Part shown: positions 15,940 to 27,712 of the stretch, in pieces
Layout: each line of letters begins with the position of its first letter
Position numbering within the stretch: the stretch's first letter is position 1
NCBI GenBank assembly: GCA_951799425.1
Contig: OX637392.1
Coordinates: forward strand, 54,585,093-54,649,092
Direction: 5' to 3'
DNA length: 64,000 bases
Source of the DNA: Ilex aquifolium
Taxonomy: Eukaryota > Streptophyta > Magnoliopsida > Aquifoliales > Aquifoliaceae
Translations under genes and position numbers: made by a program
Notes under the pieces: generated by a model
What the model saw: only the letters and a program-made list of their open reading frames with translations
Databases searched by the model: none
What the model was told of the DNA's origin: nothing

Positions 15940-16083
15940 AAAATTTGGCATACATTAATTCTGCTGAGTCTGCAAATAATAAGTCATTTTTTATCTCTAT
16001 AGAAGAGAAACCCTATATCATGAGACATGTTTATTGCGATATACTTTCGAAATAATTATTATCCTGATGAGAGAAGCCAGATC
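15940..16083 (+). repeat. Satellite array, segment 2 (part of one monomer)
   Basis: This continues the monomer from aaatttggcatac to gagagaagccagatc. It is bounded on the left by the hAT element and on the right by the 2.2-kb solo LTR, which shows that both inserted into pre-existing satellite. Confidence 0.9.
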
Positions 16084-18282
16084 TGTAACACCTCGTATTA
16101 AAATTAAATAAGGACTAACACTATCTTAAGAGTTCTCCTAAGATAGATAAAGTGATCATAGAAACTTAGAATCATTGTTAGAATATTGATTTTTGAAGTT
16201 GAGTTCCAAGCATATTGACTTTCGGGGTGAATTGAGTTTTTTGGAGATGTTAAAGTTTAAGAAGAGTGATTAGATAAGTTTCTAAATTTTTTTAGGTCAA
16301 AATAAGGTTTCCATTGAGTCCGGAAGGTCGAAAAACCTTGGGAGAGGTAATATGAGGTGTATTAGAAGTTAGGAAGTATTTTGGAGTTAAAACACATTTT
16401 AGAGAAAATTTGGGAATTTAGGATTTTGGACACTTCTTAGTACTTTGGACATAACTTTTTATCCTTAAGTCTAATTGATCTGAAATTTTTACAGTAAATA
16501 GTAGACATCTAGGGCTACAAAAGTGTATCTCATGAAAATTCTCCAATTCGAGCTCTAAATAGGTGAAAACTGCTCTGAAAGTTGGGACAGAAAGCTGGGA
16601 CAGAGAGTTTCCAGCGTCCGGACGCCCAAGGCACCGTCCGGACGGTACCATTTATATATACCCAGATCAGTTCGCGATTTTCCCCAATTCTTGCCTTCTA
16701 AATACACCAAACCCGCCTCCTTCACCCATTTTCCCCATTTCTAACCCTAGAGAGCTTTGGGGGAGGAAGAAGGAAGGGGATTCTCACCTCAAAGTAGATC
16801 AAATCCTCAAGGTCTTCACACCAAACTAAGGAAGAGGTAGGGGTTTTCTCTCACTCTCTCACATTGAGGCTAGGGCTATATATATACATATGTCTCTTTC
16901 TCTAAATCTTGGATATGTGTTAGGGAAATCTTTGATTCTTTATATTTTTGCAATCAATGCCATGTTTTGAACTATGTGATGGTTTGGTAACCATTTTAAC
17001 TTTTTTTTTCATCTTCAATCATTGATTGGTAAGGAAAATGGACTTTTCTCTTGGTAATTCCTTGGTTTTCACTTTCAACACTTAGAGTTTTATATTGTGC
17101 AACAAATGATGTTTATAATGATCTCTTGCATTTTTCTTGGTTGGTTATTGACAATGTCACATGCTTAAATTTGGGGATTTTGGATAAATGATTGGAAATG
17201 GAGATAAATATTGGGATTGTATTCTTGGTTGGGTTGCTTGTGATACACATTTGTGAGAGGTTCCTTGTAAGGATGCTCACCCCTTCCCAAGAGGTTCCTT
17301 GTAAGGATGCTTGGGAAGCCATGAAGTGATTTGTGAGAGGTTCCTTGTAAGGATGCTCACCCCCTTCCCAAGAGGTTCCTTGTAAGGATGCTTGGGAAGC
17401 CATGAAATGATTTGTGAGAGGTTCCTTGTAAGGATGCTCACCCATTCTCAAGAGGTTCCTTGTAAGGATGCTTGAGAATCAAAGAGGACCTAAACGGGGG
17501 GTGGAGGTTACCCTAAAGTATGCCACCTACCCAAAGAATTGTTGGAAATTGTGAATGGAGGATTGGATTATATTTGGAAATGGTTTGCTAAATGTATAGT
17601 GGTTTCTTTTACTCATTCAATTACCGTTGTTTCCGTAAACTTGAGATCTATTAAATGGCACTGCTTTACTTCAAAAGTTATGTATGATATTTGTGAAATG
17701 AGACCGACCGTTTTAAATGCTTTTCTAAACCTTGTATGAGTTTGAGAGAATTGTTCTACAGAGCTTTGTGCTCACCCCCTACCGCTAACATTTTTCAGAT
17801 TACCTACAAGAGGAGGACGTAGGGGTCGAGGAGCCTGCTACTTGGGAGACTCCCCTGGACGGGAGTGTGGATCCCGAGGTGGACGCCTAGAGCGACACTT
17901 TCTTTTGTTCTAGACTAGGATATTCATTTTGAACCTTGTAAAGTCTAGTATTTTGTTATTCCGCTGCAAGTGTACTTTAATTCTCTTGGAATGTAAATGT
18001 CATTGCTTGGCCTATTTTCTTTTGTGATAATGTTAAGGATAGTATAGATGGTAAATAAAAATGTTATTGCTATTGGAGGGTTAAATGGACCCGGTGTGGT
18101 CAAGTTAATAGAATTGCACAGGTTGTGATTTTTGGGTGGAGCTTCCTGTACAAATGAGACTCTGCCCAAATTTTGTTAATATTAAGAATGTTTCTTATTT
18201 GATGGATATATATTTAGTTGCTCTCATGACATGAATGGTTTCATAGTATAATGTCGTCCAGGGTGGTATTTGGGGCGTTACA
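16084..18282 (+). mobile_element. Solo LTR, 2.2 kb, probably Ty3/gypsy type
   Basis: The element starts TGTAACACCTCG and ends GGGGCGTTACA, with a perfect 5-bp target duplication AGATC (16079-16083 and 18283-18287). Removing it restores a normal satellite monomer (gaaccagatctaa). The TGTAACACC/GGCGTTACA ends and the length fit LTRs of plant chromovirus-like gypsy elements. There is no gag or pol, so it is a solo LTR. The strand is uncertain. A TATATATA stretch lies at about 16879-16886, and inverted ccggacg motifs are at about 16617-16643. Confidence 0.85.
17249..17480. repeat. Minisatellite within the 2.2-kb solo LTR
   Basis: Three copies of a unit of about 81 bp begin tttgtgagaggttccttgta. 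Each unit contains the phrase agaggttccttgtaaggatg twice, giving six half-units. It keeps an open frame on the minus strand because the repeat length is a multiple of three, but that frame is not a gene. Confidence 0.9.
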
Positions 18283-21200
18283 AGATCTAACTTACCCAAA
18301 AGAATTGTATACACAACACTCTCCTCTCCAATTATTTTTAATCTCCCAACAAGTGCAAATGTGGCATTTTGTTAAACTATTGTGTGCACTGAATGCAAAG
18401 TAATGTCTTACTTTCTTTCTACACCTTTATTACTCACTTACATTTCCTCAGAAATTTGGCATACATTAATTCAGGTAAGTCTGCAAGTAGTAAGTCGATT
18501 TTATCTCTATTGAAATAAATTCACAAACCGACCATTAGGACCATTATCCAAAATAATTGTACACATAACACCCTTCTCTCCCGTTATTTGCAACCTCTCA
18601 ACACTTGAAAATGTGTCACTTTCTTAAATTGTCGTGCATACTGAATGCACAGTGAATCCTTACTTTCTTTTTACACCTTTAATACTCATTCACATTTTAT
18701 CAGAAATTTGACATAGATTAATTCAGGTAAGTCTACAAATAATAAGTCGTTTTTATCTCTATAGAAGAGAAAACCTATGTCACAATACATGTTTATCACG
18801 GTATACTTCTAGAAGAATTATTCTCCATATGAGAGTAATCAGATCAAAATTACCCAAAAGAATTGTACACACAACACTCTCCTCTCCCGTTATTTGTATT
18901 ATTCCTACAGGTGCAAATGTGACATTTTCTTAAACTATTGTGTGCATTTAATGCATAGTAAGTTCGTATTTTCTTTCTATTTACTCATTCACATTTCATC
19001 ATAAATTTGGCATATATTAATTCAGGGAAGTCTGAAAGTAGTAAGTCACTTTATCTCGGTAGAAGAGAAACTATATATCATAATACATGCTTTATCGTGG
19101 TATTCTTTCGAATGAATTATTATCTCGATGAGAGGAACCAGATCTAAATTACTTAGAAAAATTGTACACACAATACTCCTCTCTCCCATTATTTGAAATC
19201 TCTCAAAAGGTGCAAATGTGACACTTTCTTAAACTGTTGTGGGCACTGAATGCACACTGATTCTTACTTTCTTTTTACATCTTTATTACTCATTCATATT
19301 TCATTAAAAATTTGACATATATTAATTCAAGTAAGTCTGCAAATAGTCGTTTTTATCTCTGTATAAGAGAAACCCTATATCATAATATATGTTTATTGTG
19401 GTATACTTCTGAACGAATTATTCTCTAGATGAGAGGAATCAAATTCCAAAAGAATTGTACACACAACACTCCCCTCTCCCGTTATTTGCAATCTCTCAAC
19501 AGGTGCAAATATGGCACTTTCTTAAACTGTTGTGCGCATTGAATGCATAGTAAATCCATATTTTCTTTCTACACCTTATTACACATTCACATTTCATCAG
19601 AAATTTGACATACATTAATTCAGGTCAATCTGCATGTAATAAGTCATTTTATCCCTATAGAAGAGAAAACTTATATCACAATACATGCTTATTGTGGTAT
19701 GCTTCCGAATAAATTATTCTCCAGATGAGAGGAACCGGATTTAAATTATCCTAAAGAATTATACACACAACATTTTTCTCTCCCATTATTTAAAGTCTCT
19801 CAACAGGTGCAACTGTGACACTTTTCTTAAACTAATGTGTGCATTGAATGCATTATGAGTCCTTAATTTCTTTTTACACATTTATTACGCATTCACATTT
19901 CATCAAAAATTTGGCATATATTGATTCATGTGTGTTTGCAAGTATTAAGTCATTTTTATCTTTGTAGAAAAAAAAAACCCTATATCACAATACACGTCTG
20001 TTGCGGTATGCTCACGAATAAATTATTTTCCAGAGTAGAGGAATCGGATCTAAATTACCCAAAAGAATTGTACACATAATACTTTCTTCTCCCATTATTT
20101 GTAATCTTTCAAAAGGTTCAAATGTGACACTATCTTAATTTGTTGTGCACACTGAATGCATACCGAATATTTACTTTATTTATACATCTTTATTCCTCCA
20201 TCACAATTATTCATAGTGTTTTTTTTAATTAGGGTTAAAAATTCAATTAGGAGTTAATTAAGAATTTTGTTACCATTAATGGTTAATAAAGAGGTTAATT
20301 TTAAAATGATATATATATATTGTTGTTTTTCATTTTTGGTGAAAAAAAAAACAATGAAATAATATATATTAAAAAAAAAAATCCTATGGATTTGGAATCA
20401 ATGTTCTCCTATTGTTTGGTTGTGAATCCATGTTCTCCTATTTTCACGATTTTGTCTCTAGATTATTTAAAATTTTTAATTCAAATAACAAGAAATAAAA
20501 AAATTGATCTATTGAAAGAAATTCACGGACCAACCATCAGGACCATGACCATAAATAATTATACACACAACATTCTCTTCTCCCGTTATTTTCAACCTTT
20601 CAACAAGTGCAAATGTAACACTTTATTAAATTGTTGTGCGCATTGAATGCACAGTGAGTCCTTACTTTCTTTTGACACCTTTATTACTCATTCAAATTTC
20701 ATAAAAAATTTGGCTTGCATTAATTCAAGTAAGTCTATATGTAGTAAGTCATTTTTATCTTTGTAGAAAAAAAACCCAATATCACAATACATTGTTATTG
20801 TGGTATGCTTCTAAACGGATTATTATTCAGATGAGAGGAACCAGATTTAAATTGCCCAAATAAATTGTAAACACAATTGTCTCCTCTCCCATTATTTGCA
20901 ATCTCTGAACTTGTGCAAATGTGACAATTTGTTAAACTGTTGTGTACACTGAATGCACATCGAGTATTTACTTTCTTTCTATACCTTTATCACTCATTCA
21001 TATTTTATCAGAAATTTGGCGATCATTAATTCAAGTAAGTCTGCAATTAGTAAGTCGTTTTTATCTCTGTAGAAGAGGAACTCTATATCACAATACATGC
21101 TTATCGCGGTATGCTTCCAAACGAATTATTCTCCAGATGAGAGGAACTAGATCTAAATGCACACTGATTCTTACTTTCTTATTACATCTTTATTACTCAT

Positions 21201-24200
21201 TCACATTTCATGAGAAAAAATTGATCTATTGAAAGAAATTCACGGACCAACCATCAGGACCATGACCATAAATAATTATACACACAACATTCTCTTCTCC
21301 CGTTATTTTCAACCTTTCAACAGGTGCAAATGTAACACTTTCTTAAATTGTTGTGCGCATTGAATGCACAGTGAGTCCTTACTTTCTTTTGACACATTTA
21401 TTACTCATTCAAATTTCATAAAAAATTTGGTTTGCATTAATTCAAGTAAGTCTATATGTAGTAAGTCAATTTTATCTTTGTAGAAAAAAAACCCAATATC
21501 ACAATACATTGTTATTGCGGTATGCTTCTAAACGGATTATTATTCAGATGAGAGGAACCAGATTTAAATTGCCCAAATAAATTGTAAATACAATTGTCTG
21601 CTCTCCCATTATTTGCAATCTCTGAACTTGTGCAAATGTGACAATTTGTTAAACTGTTGTGTACACTGAAAGCACATCGAGTCTTTACTTTCTTTCTATA
21701 CCTTTATCACTCATTCATATTTTATCATAAATTTGGCGTTCATTAATTCAAGTAAGTCTACAATTAGTAAGTCGTTTTTATCTCTGTAGAAGAGGACCTC
21801 TATATCACAATACATGCTTATCGCAGTATGCTTCCAAACGAATTATTCTCCAGATGAGAGGAACTAGATCTAAATTACCGAAAATAATTGTACACATACC
21901 ACTCCACTCTCCAATTATTTGTAATCTATCAACAGGTGCAAACGAGACACTTTCTTAAACTGTCGTGGGCACTGAATGCACACTGATTCTTACTTTCTTA
22001 TTACATCTTTATTACTCATTCACATTTCATGAGAAATTTGACATATATATTATTATAAACATATATAATAATATATGTTTATCACAGTATACTTCTGAAC
22101 GAATTATTCTCCAGATGAGAGGAATCCGATTCCAAAATAATTGTACACTTAACACTCTCCTCTCCCGTTATTTGCGATCTCTCAACATGTGCAAATATTA
22201 CACTTTCTCAAACTGTTGTGTGCATTGAATGCACAGTGAGTCGATACTTTCTTTCTACACCTTATTATGCATTCACATTTCATCATAAATTTGGCATACA
22301 TTAATTCAAGTACGTCTATAAGTAGTAAGTCATTTTATCTTTGAAGAAGAGAAACCCTATATCACAATACATTATTATCGTGATATGCTTCCGAATGAAT
22401 TATTATCTAGATAAGAGGAACTAGATTTAAATTATCCAAAAGATTTATACACACAACATTCACCTCTCCCATTTTTTAAAATCTCTAAATAGGTGCAAAT
22501 GTGGCACTTTCTTATACTATTGTGTGCACTGAATGTAGTATGAGTCCTTAATCTCATTTCACACATTTATTACTCATTTACATTTCATCTGAAATTTGGC
22601 ATATATTGATTCATGTGAGTTTGTAACTATTAAGTCGTTTTTATCTCTATAGAAAAAAAATCTTATATCACAACATATGTTTACTACGGTATTCTCCCGA
22701 ATAAATTATTCTCCAGAGTAGAGGACCCAGATCTAAATTACTCAAAAGAATTGTACACATAATACTCTCTTCTCGCATTATTTGTAATCTTTCAAAAGTT
22801 GCAAAATGTGGCACTATCTTAAATTTTTGTTCGCACTGAATGCATACTAACTTTTTACTTTATTTCTATATCCTTATTACTCCATCACAATAAATCATAG
22901 TGTTTTTTTTTAATTAGGGTGAAAATTCAATTAGGAGTTAATTAAGAATTTTAGTACCATTAATGGTTAATAAAGAGGTTAATTTTAAAATAATATATAA
23001 ATTGTTATTTTTCATTTTTTGTGAAAAGAAAACAATGAAATAAGATAAATAAATAAAAAATTATCCAATGGATTTGGAATCCATGTTCTCCTATTTTTTG
23101 GTTGTGAATCAATGTTCTCCTATTTTAAAAACCTTTCTTCAAATTATTTAAATATAAATTACAAGAAACAAAAAAATTGATTTATTGAAAGAAATTCACG
23201 GACCAACCATCAATACCATGACCCTAAATAATTGTACAAACAACACTCTCTTCTCCCATTATTTTCAACCTCCCAACAAGCGCAAATGTGACACTTTCTT
23301 AAACTAATGTGCACACTGAATGCATAGTGAGTCCTTATTTTCTTTTTACACCTTAATAATTATGTATGTAGTAAGTCGTTTTTATCTCTGTAGAAAAGAA
23401 ACCCTATATCACAATACATTGTTATCGCGGTATGCTTCTAAATGGATTATTATCCAGATGTGAGAAGCCAAATCTAAATTGCCCAAATAAATTGTAAACA
23501 CAATCGTCTCCTCTCCCATTATTTGCAATCTTTGAACTTGTGCAAATGTGACAATTTGTTAAACTGTTGTGTACACTGAATGCACATCGAGTCTTTACTT
23601 TCTTTCTATACCTTTATCACTCATTCATATTTTAACAGAAATTTGGCGTTCATTAATTCAGGTAAGTCTGCAATTAGTAAGTCATTTTTATCTCTGTAGA
23701 AGAGGAACTCTATATCACAATACATGCTTATTGCGGTATGCTTCCAAACGAATTATTCTCCAGATGAGAGGAACTTGATTTAAATTACCGAAAAGAATTA
23801 TACACATAATACTCTACTCTCCAATTATTTGCAATCTATCAACAGGTGCAAATGTGGCACTTTCTTAAATTGTTGTGGGCACTGAATTCACACTGATTCT
23901 TACTTTGTTTTTACATCTTTATTACTCATTCACATTTCATCAAAAAATTGACATATATTAATTCAGGTAAGTCTGCAAATTGTCGTTTTTATCTCTGTAT
24001 AAGATAAACCCTATATCATAATATATGTTTCTCACGGTATACTCTCAAACGAATTATTCTCCAGATTAGAGGAATCAGATTCCAAAAGAATTATATACAC
24101 AACACTCTCCTCTCCCGTTATTTGCAATCTCTCAACAAGTGTAAATATTATACTTTCTCAAACTGTTGTGTGCATTGAATGCAAAGTGAGTCCTTACTTT

Positions 24201-27200
24201 CTTTCTACACCTTATTACATATTCACATTTCATTAGAAATTTGACATACATTAATTCAGATAAGTCTGCAAATAGTAAGTCATTTTATCTCTGTAGAAGA
24301 AAAACCATATATCAAAATACATGCTTATTGTGGTATGCTTCCGAATGAATTATTCTCTAGATGAAAGGAACCAGATTTAAATTATCCAAAAGATTTGTAC
24401 ACACAACATTCACCTCTCCCATTTTTTAAAATCTCTCAACAAGTGCAACTGTGACACTTTCTTAAACTATTGTGTGCACTTAATGGAGAATGAGTGCTTA
24501 ATTTCTTTTTACACTTTTATTACTCATTCACATTTCATCTGAAATTTGGCATATATTGATTCATCTGAGTCTATAAGTATTAAGTCGTTTTTATTGCTGT
24601 AGAAAAAAAAAACTTATCCTAGGGATTTGGCATCCATGTTCTCCTATTGTTTAGTTGTGAATCAATGTTCTCTTATTTTCACAACTTTGTCTTTAGATTA
24701 TTTAAACTTTTACATACAAATAAAAATAAACAAAAAAATTGATCTATTAAAAGAAATTTAGAGACCAACCATCGGGACCATGACCCTAAACAATTGTGCA
24801 CACAACACACTCTTCTCTTGTTATTTTCAACCTCTCAATAGGTGCAAATGTGACACTTTTTTAAACTGTTGTGCGCACTGAATGCATAGTGAGTCCTTAC
24901 TTTTTTTTTTTACACATTTATTACATATTCAAATTTCATCAAAAATTTAGCATACGTTAATTCAGGTAAGTTTGTATGTACTAAGTCATTTTTATCTCTA
25001 TATAAAAGAAACCCTATATCACAATACATTGTTATTGCGGTATGCCTCAAAACGGATTATTATCCAGATGAGAGGAGCTAGATCTAAATTACCCAAATAA
25101 ATTGTAAACACAATTGTCTCCTTTCCCGTTATTTGTAATCTCTTAACAGGTGCAAATGTGGCAATTTGTTAAACTGTTGTGTTCATTGAATGCACAGTGA
25201 GTCCTTACTTTTTTTCTATACCTTTATCACTCGTTCATATTTTATCAGAAATTTGGCGTACATGAATTCAGGTAACTCTGCAACTAGTAAGTCGTTTTTA
25301 TCTTTGTAGAAAAGAAGCTCTATATCACAATACATGCATATCGATGTATGTTGTCAAACAGTTATTATCTAGATGAGAGAAATGAGATCTAAATTACAGA
25401 AAAGAATTGTACACATAACACTCTACTCTCCAATTATTGACAATCTATCAACAGGTGCAATTGTGGCACTTTCTTAAATTGTTGTAGGCACTGAATGCAC
25501 ACTGATTCTTACATTTTTTTTACATCTTTATTACCCATTTCATTAGAAATTTGACATATATTAATTCAGATAAGTCTGTAAAAAGTCATTTTTATCTCTA
25601 TACAAGAGAAACCCTATATCATAATATATGTTTATCGCGATGTACTTCTAAATGAATTATTCTCCAATGAGAGTAATCAGATTCCAAAAGAATTATACAC
25701 ACAACACTCTCCTCTCCCTCTATTTGTAATCTCTCAATGGTTGCAAATATGGCATTTTCTTAAACTGTTGTGCGCATTAAATGCACAATAAGTCCTTACT
25801 TTCTTTCTATACCTTATTACGCATTCATATTTCATCTGACATTTGACATACATTAATTCAGGTAAGTCTGTAAATAGTAAGTCATTTTATCTCTGTAGAA
25901 GAGAAACCTTATATCACAATACATACTTATTGTGGTATGCTTCTGAATGAATTATTCTCCAGATGAGAGGAACCAAATTTAAATTACCCAAAAAAATTGT
26001 ACATACAATATTCTCATCTCCCGTTATTTAAAATCTCTCAATAGGTGCAACTGTGACACTTTCTTAGACTATTTTTTGTATTGAATGCAGAATGAGTCCT
26101 TAATTTCTTTTTACATTTTTATTACTCATTCACATTTCATCAGAAATTTGACATATATTGATTCATGTGAGTCTGCAAGTATTAAGTCGTTTTTATCTCT
26201 GTAGAAAAAAAAAAACCTATGTCACAATACATGCTTATTGCGGTATGCTCCCGAATAAATTATTGTCCAGAGTAAAGGAAGAAAATCTAAATTACCCAAA
26301 AGAATTGTATACACAATACTCTCCTCTCCCATTATTTGTAATCTTTCAAAAGGTGCAAATCTGACACTTTCTTAATTTGTTGTGTGCACTGAATGCACAC
26401 TGAGTATTTACTTTATTTCTATATCTTGATTACTCCATCAAAATGAGTCATAGTGTTTTTTTTAAATAGGTTGAAAACTCAATTAGGAGTTAATTAATGA
26501 TTTTATTATCATTTATGGTTAATAAAGGGGTTAATTTTAAAATGATATATATATTGTTGTTTTTCATTTTTGGTGAAAAGAAAACAATGAAATAAGATAA
26601 AATTATCCTATACATTTGGAATCAATGTTCTCCTATTGTTTGGTTGTTAATCAATGTTCTCCTATTTTCACAACTTTGTCTTCAGATTATTTAAATTTTT
26701 CCATAAAAATAATAAGAAGCAAAAAAAATTGATCTATTGAAAGAAATTCACGGCCCAACCATCAAGACCATGATCCTAAATAATTGTACGCACACTCTCC
26801 TCTCCCGTTATATTCAACCTCTCAGCATGCACACATGTGACATTTTCTTAAACTATTGTGTGCACTAAATGCACAGTGAGTCCTTACTTTCTTTCTACAC
26901 TTTTATTACTCATTTAAATTTCATAAGAAATTTGACATACATTAATTCAGATAAGTCTGCACGTAGTAAGTTATTTTTTATCTCTATAGAAGAGAAACCC
27001 TATATCACAATAAATGATTATCATGTTATGCTTCCGAATAAATTATTATCCAGATCAAAGGAACCAGATCTAAATTACTCCGAAGAATTGTATACAACAT
27101 TATCTTCTTTTGTTATTTAAAATCTCTTAACATGTGCAAATGTGGAACTTTCTTAAACTATTGTGTGCACTGAATGCAGAGTGAGCCTTCACTTTCTTTT

Positions 27201-27453
27201 TACATCTTTATTACTCATTCACACTTCATCATAAATTTGGTATATATTAATTTATGTAAGTTTGCAAGTCATAAGTTGTTTTTATCTCTGTAAAAAGAAA
27301 AACACCCTATGTCACAATACATGTTTATCGCGGTATGCTTCTGAAAAAATTATTCTCCAGATGAGAGGAACCGGATCTAAATTACCCTAAAGAATTGTAC
27401 ATACAACACTCTCCTCTCCCGTTATATGCAAACTCATAACAGGTGCAAATGTT
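18283..27453 (+). repeat. Satellite array, segment 3 (about 30 monomers, higher-order structure)
   Basis: About 9.2 kb of uninterrupted head-to-tail monomers (anchors near 18447, 18699, 18998, 19302 and so on, mostly 299-306 bp apart). At intervals a monomer is replaced by an AT-rich spacer of about 0.3 kb. The spacer runs from gtgtttttttt(aa)ttaggg through ggtggttaataaagaggtta-like text and two copies of caatgttctcctatt to ttgatctattgaaagaaatt. Spacers lie at about 20215-20530, 22900-23200, 24610-24760 (5' truncated) and 26452-26750, with a deleted trace at 18509. The mark attgaaag (or its variant) recurs at 18509, 20511, 21228, 23184, 24746 and 26736, giving spacings of 2002, 717, 1956, 1562 and 1990. 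That indicates a higher-order unit near 2 kb. No coding function is visible. Confidence 0.93.
20511..21944 (+). repeat. Recent 717-bp direct duplication inside the satellite
   Basis: 20511-21227 and 21228-21944 are nearly identical, including private variants such as aaaaaaaacccaatatcaca and cggattattattcag. The first copy carries an internal deletion: after actagatctaaat it jumps straight to gcacactgattcttac, while the second copy keeps the intervening stretch of about 140 bp. This looks like unequal exchange with a small deletion at a short match (aaatgcac/gaatgcac). Confidence 0.85.
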
Positions 27454-27712
27454 TTTTTTCCTTTTTTCGGAAGGTAAACTATATTCATAAAAGAAATCTA
27501 CAAGTCAAAACAAAGGGTGATGCTTACATGACAGTATGTATCCTCCCATTACAAAAGAAAGAAACCCAAAAGAAACACAACTTTACCAAGAGTTTGGAAT
27601 TCTAAAGAAAGTGTTGGCCTTGAGCTGGTACTTTCAGTAGAATCCTGACTCAATAGGAAATAGAGAAGACAAAAGGCCTCCATGAACAGGGGTCTGCACA
27701 TTCAAAGAAGTT

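Noticed and set aside
17113-17451. 112-codon minus-strand frame with repeated peptide
   Set aside because: It comes from the 81-bp minisatellite inside a solo LTR; the unit length is divisible by three.
20942-23778. Repeated open frames of about 70-100 codons in the satellite, with similar peptides in each unit
   Set aside because: They recur with the monomer, drift in frame, lack any domain and end at different stops; they are by-products of the repeat.
11701-27453. CRISPR-like array
   Set aside because: The repeats are contiguous 305-bp monomers without short identical repeats and unique spacers, and the DNA is eukaryotic.
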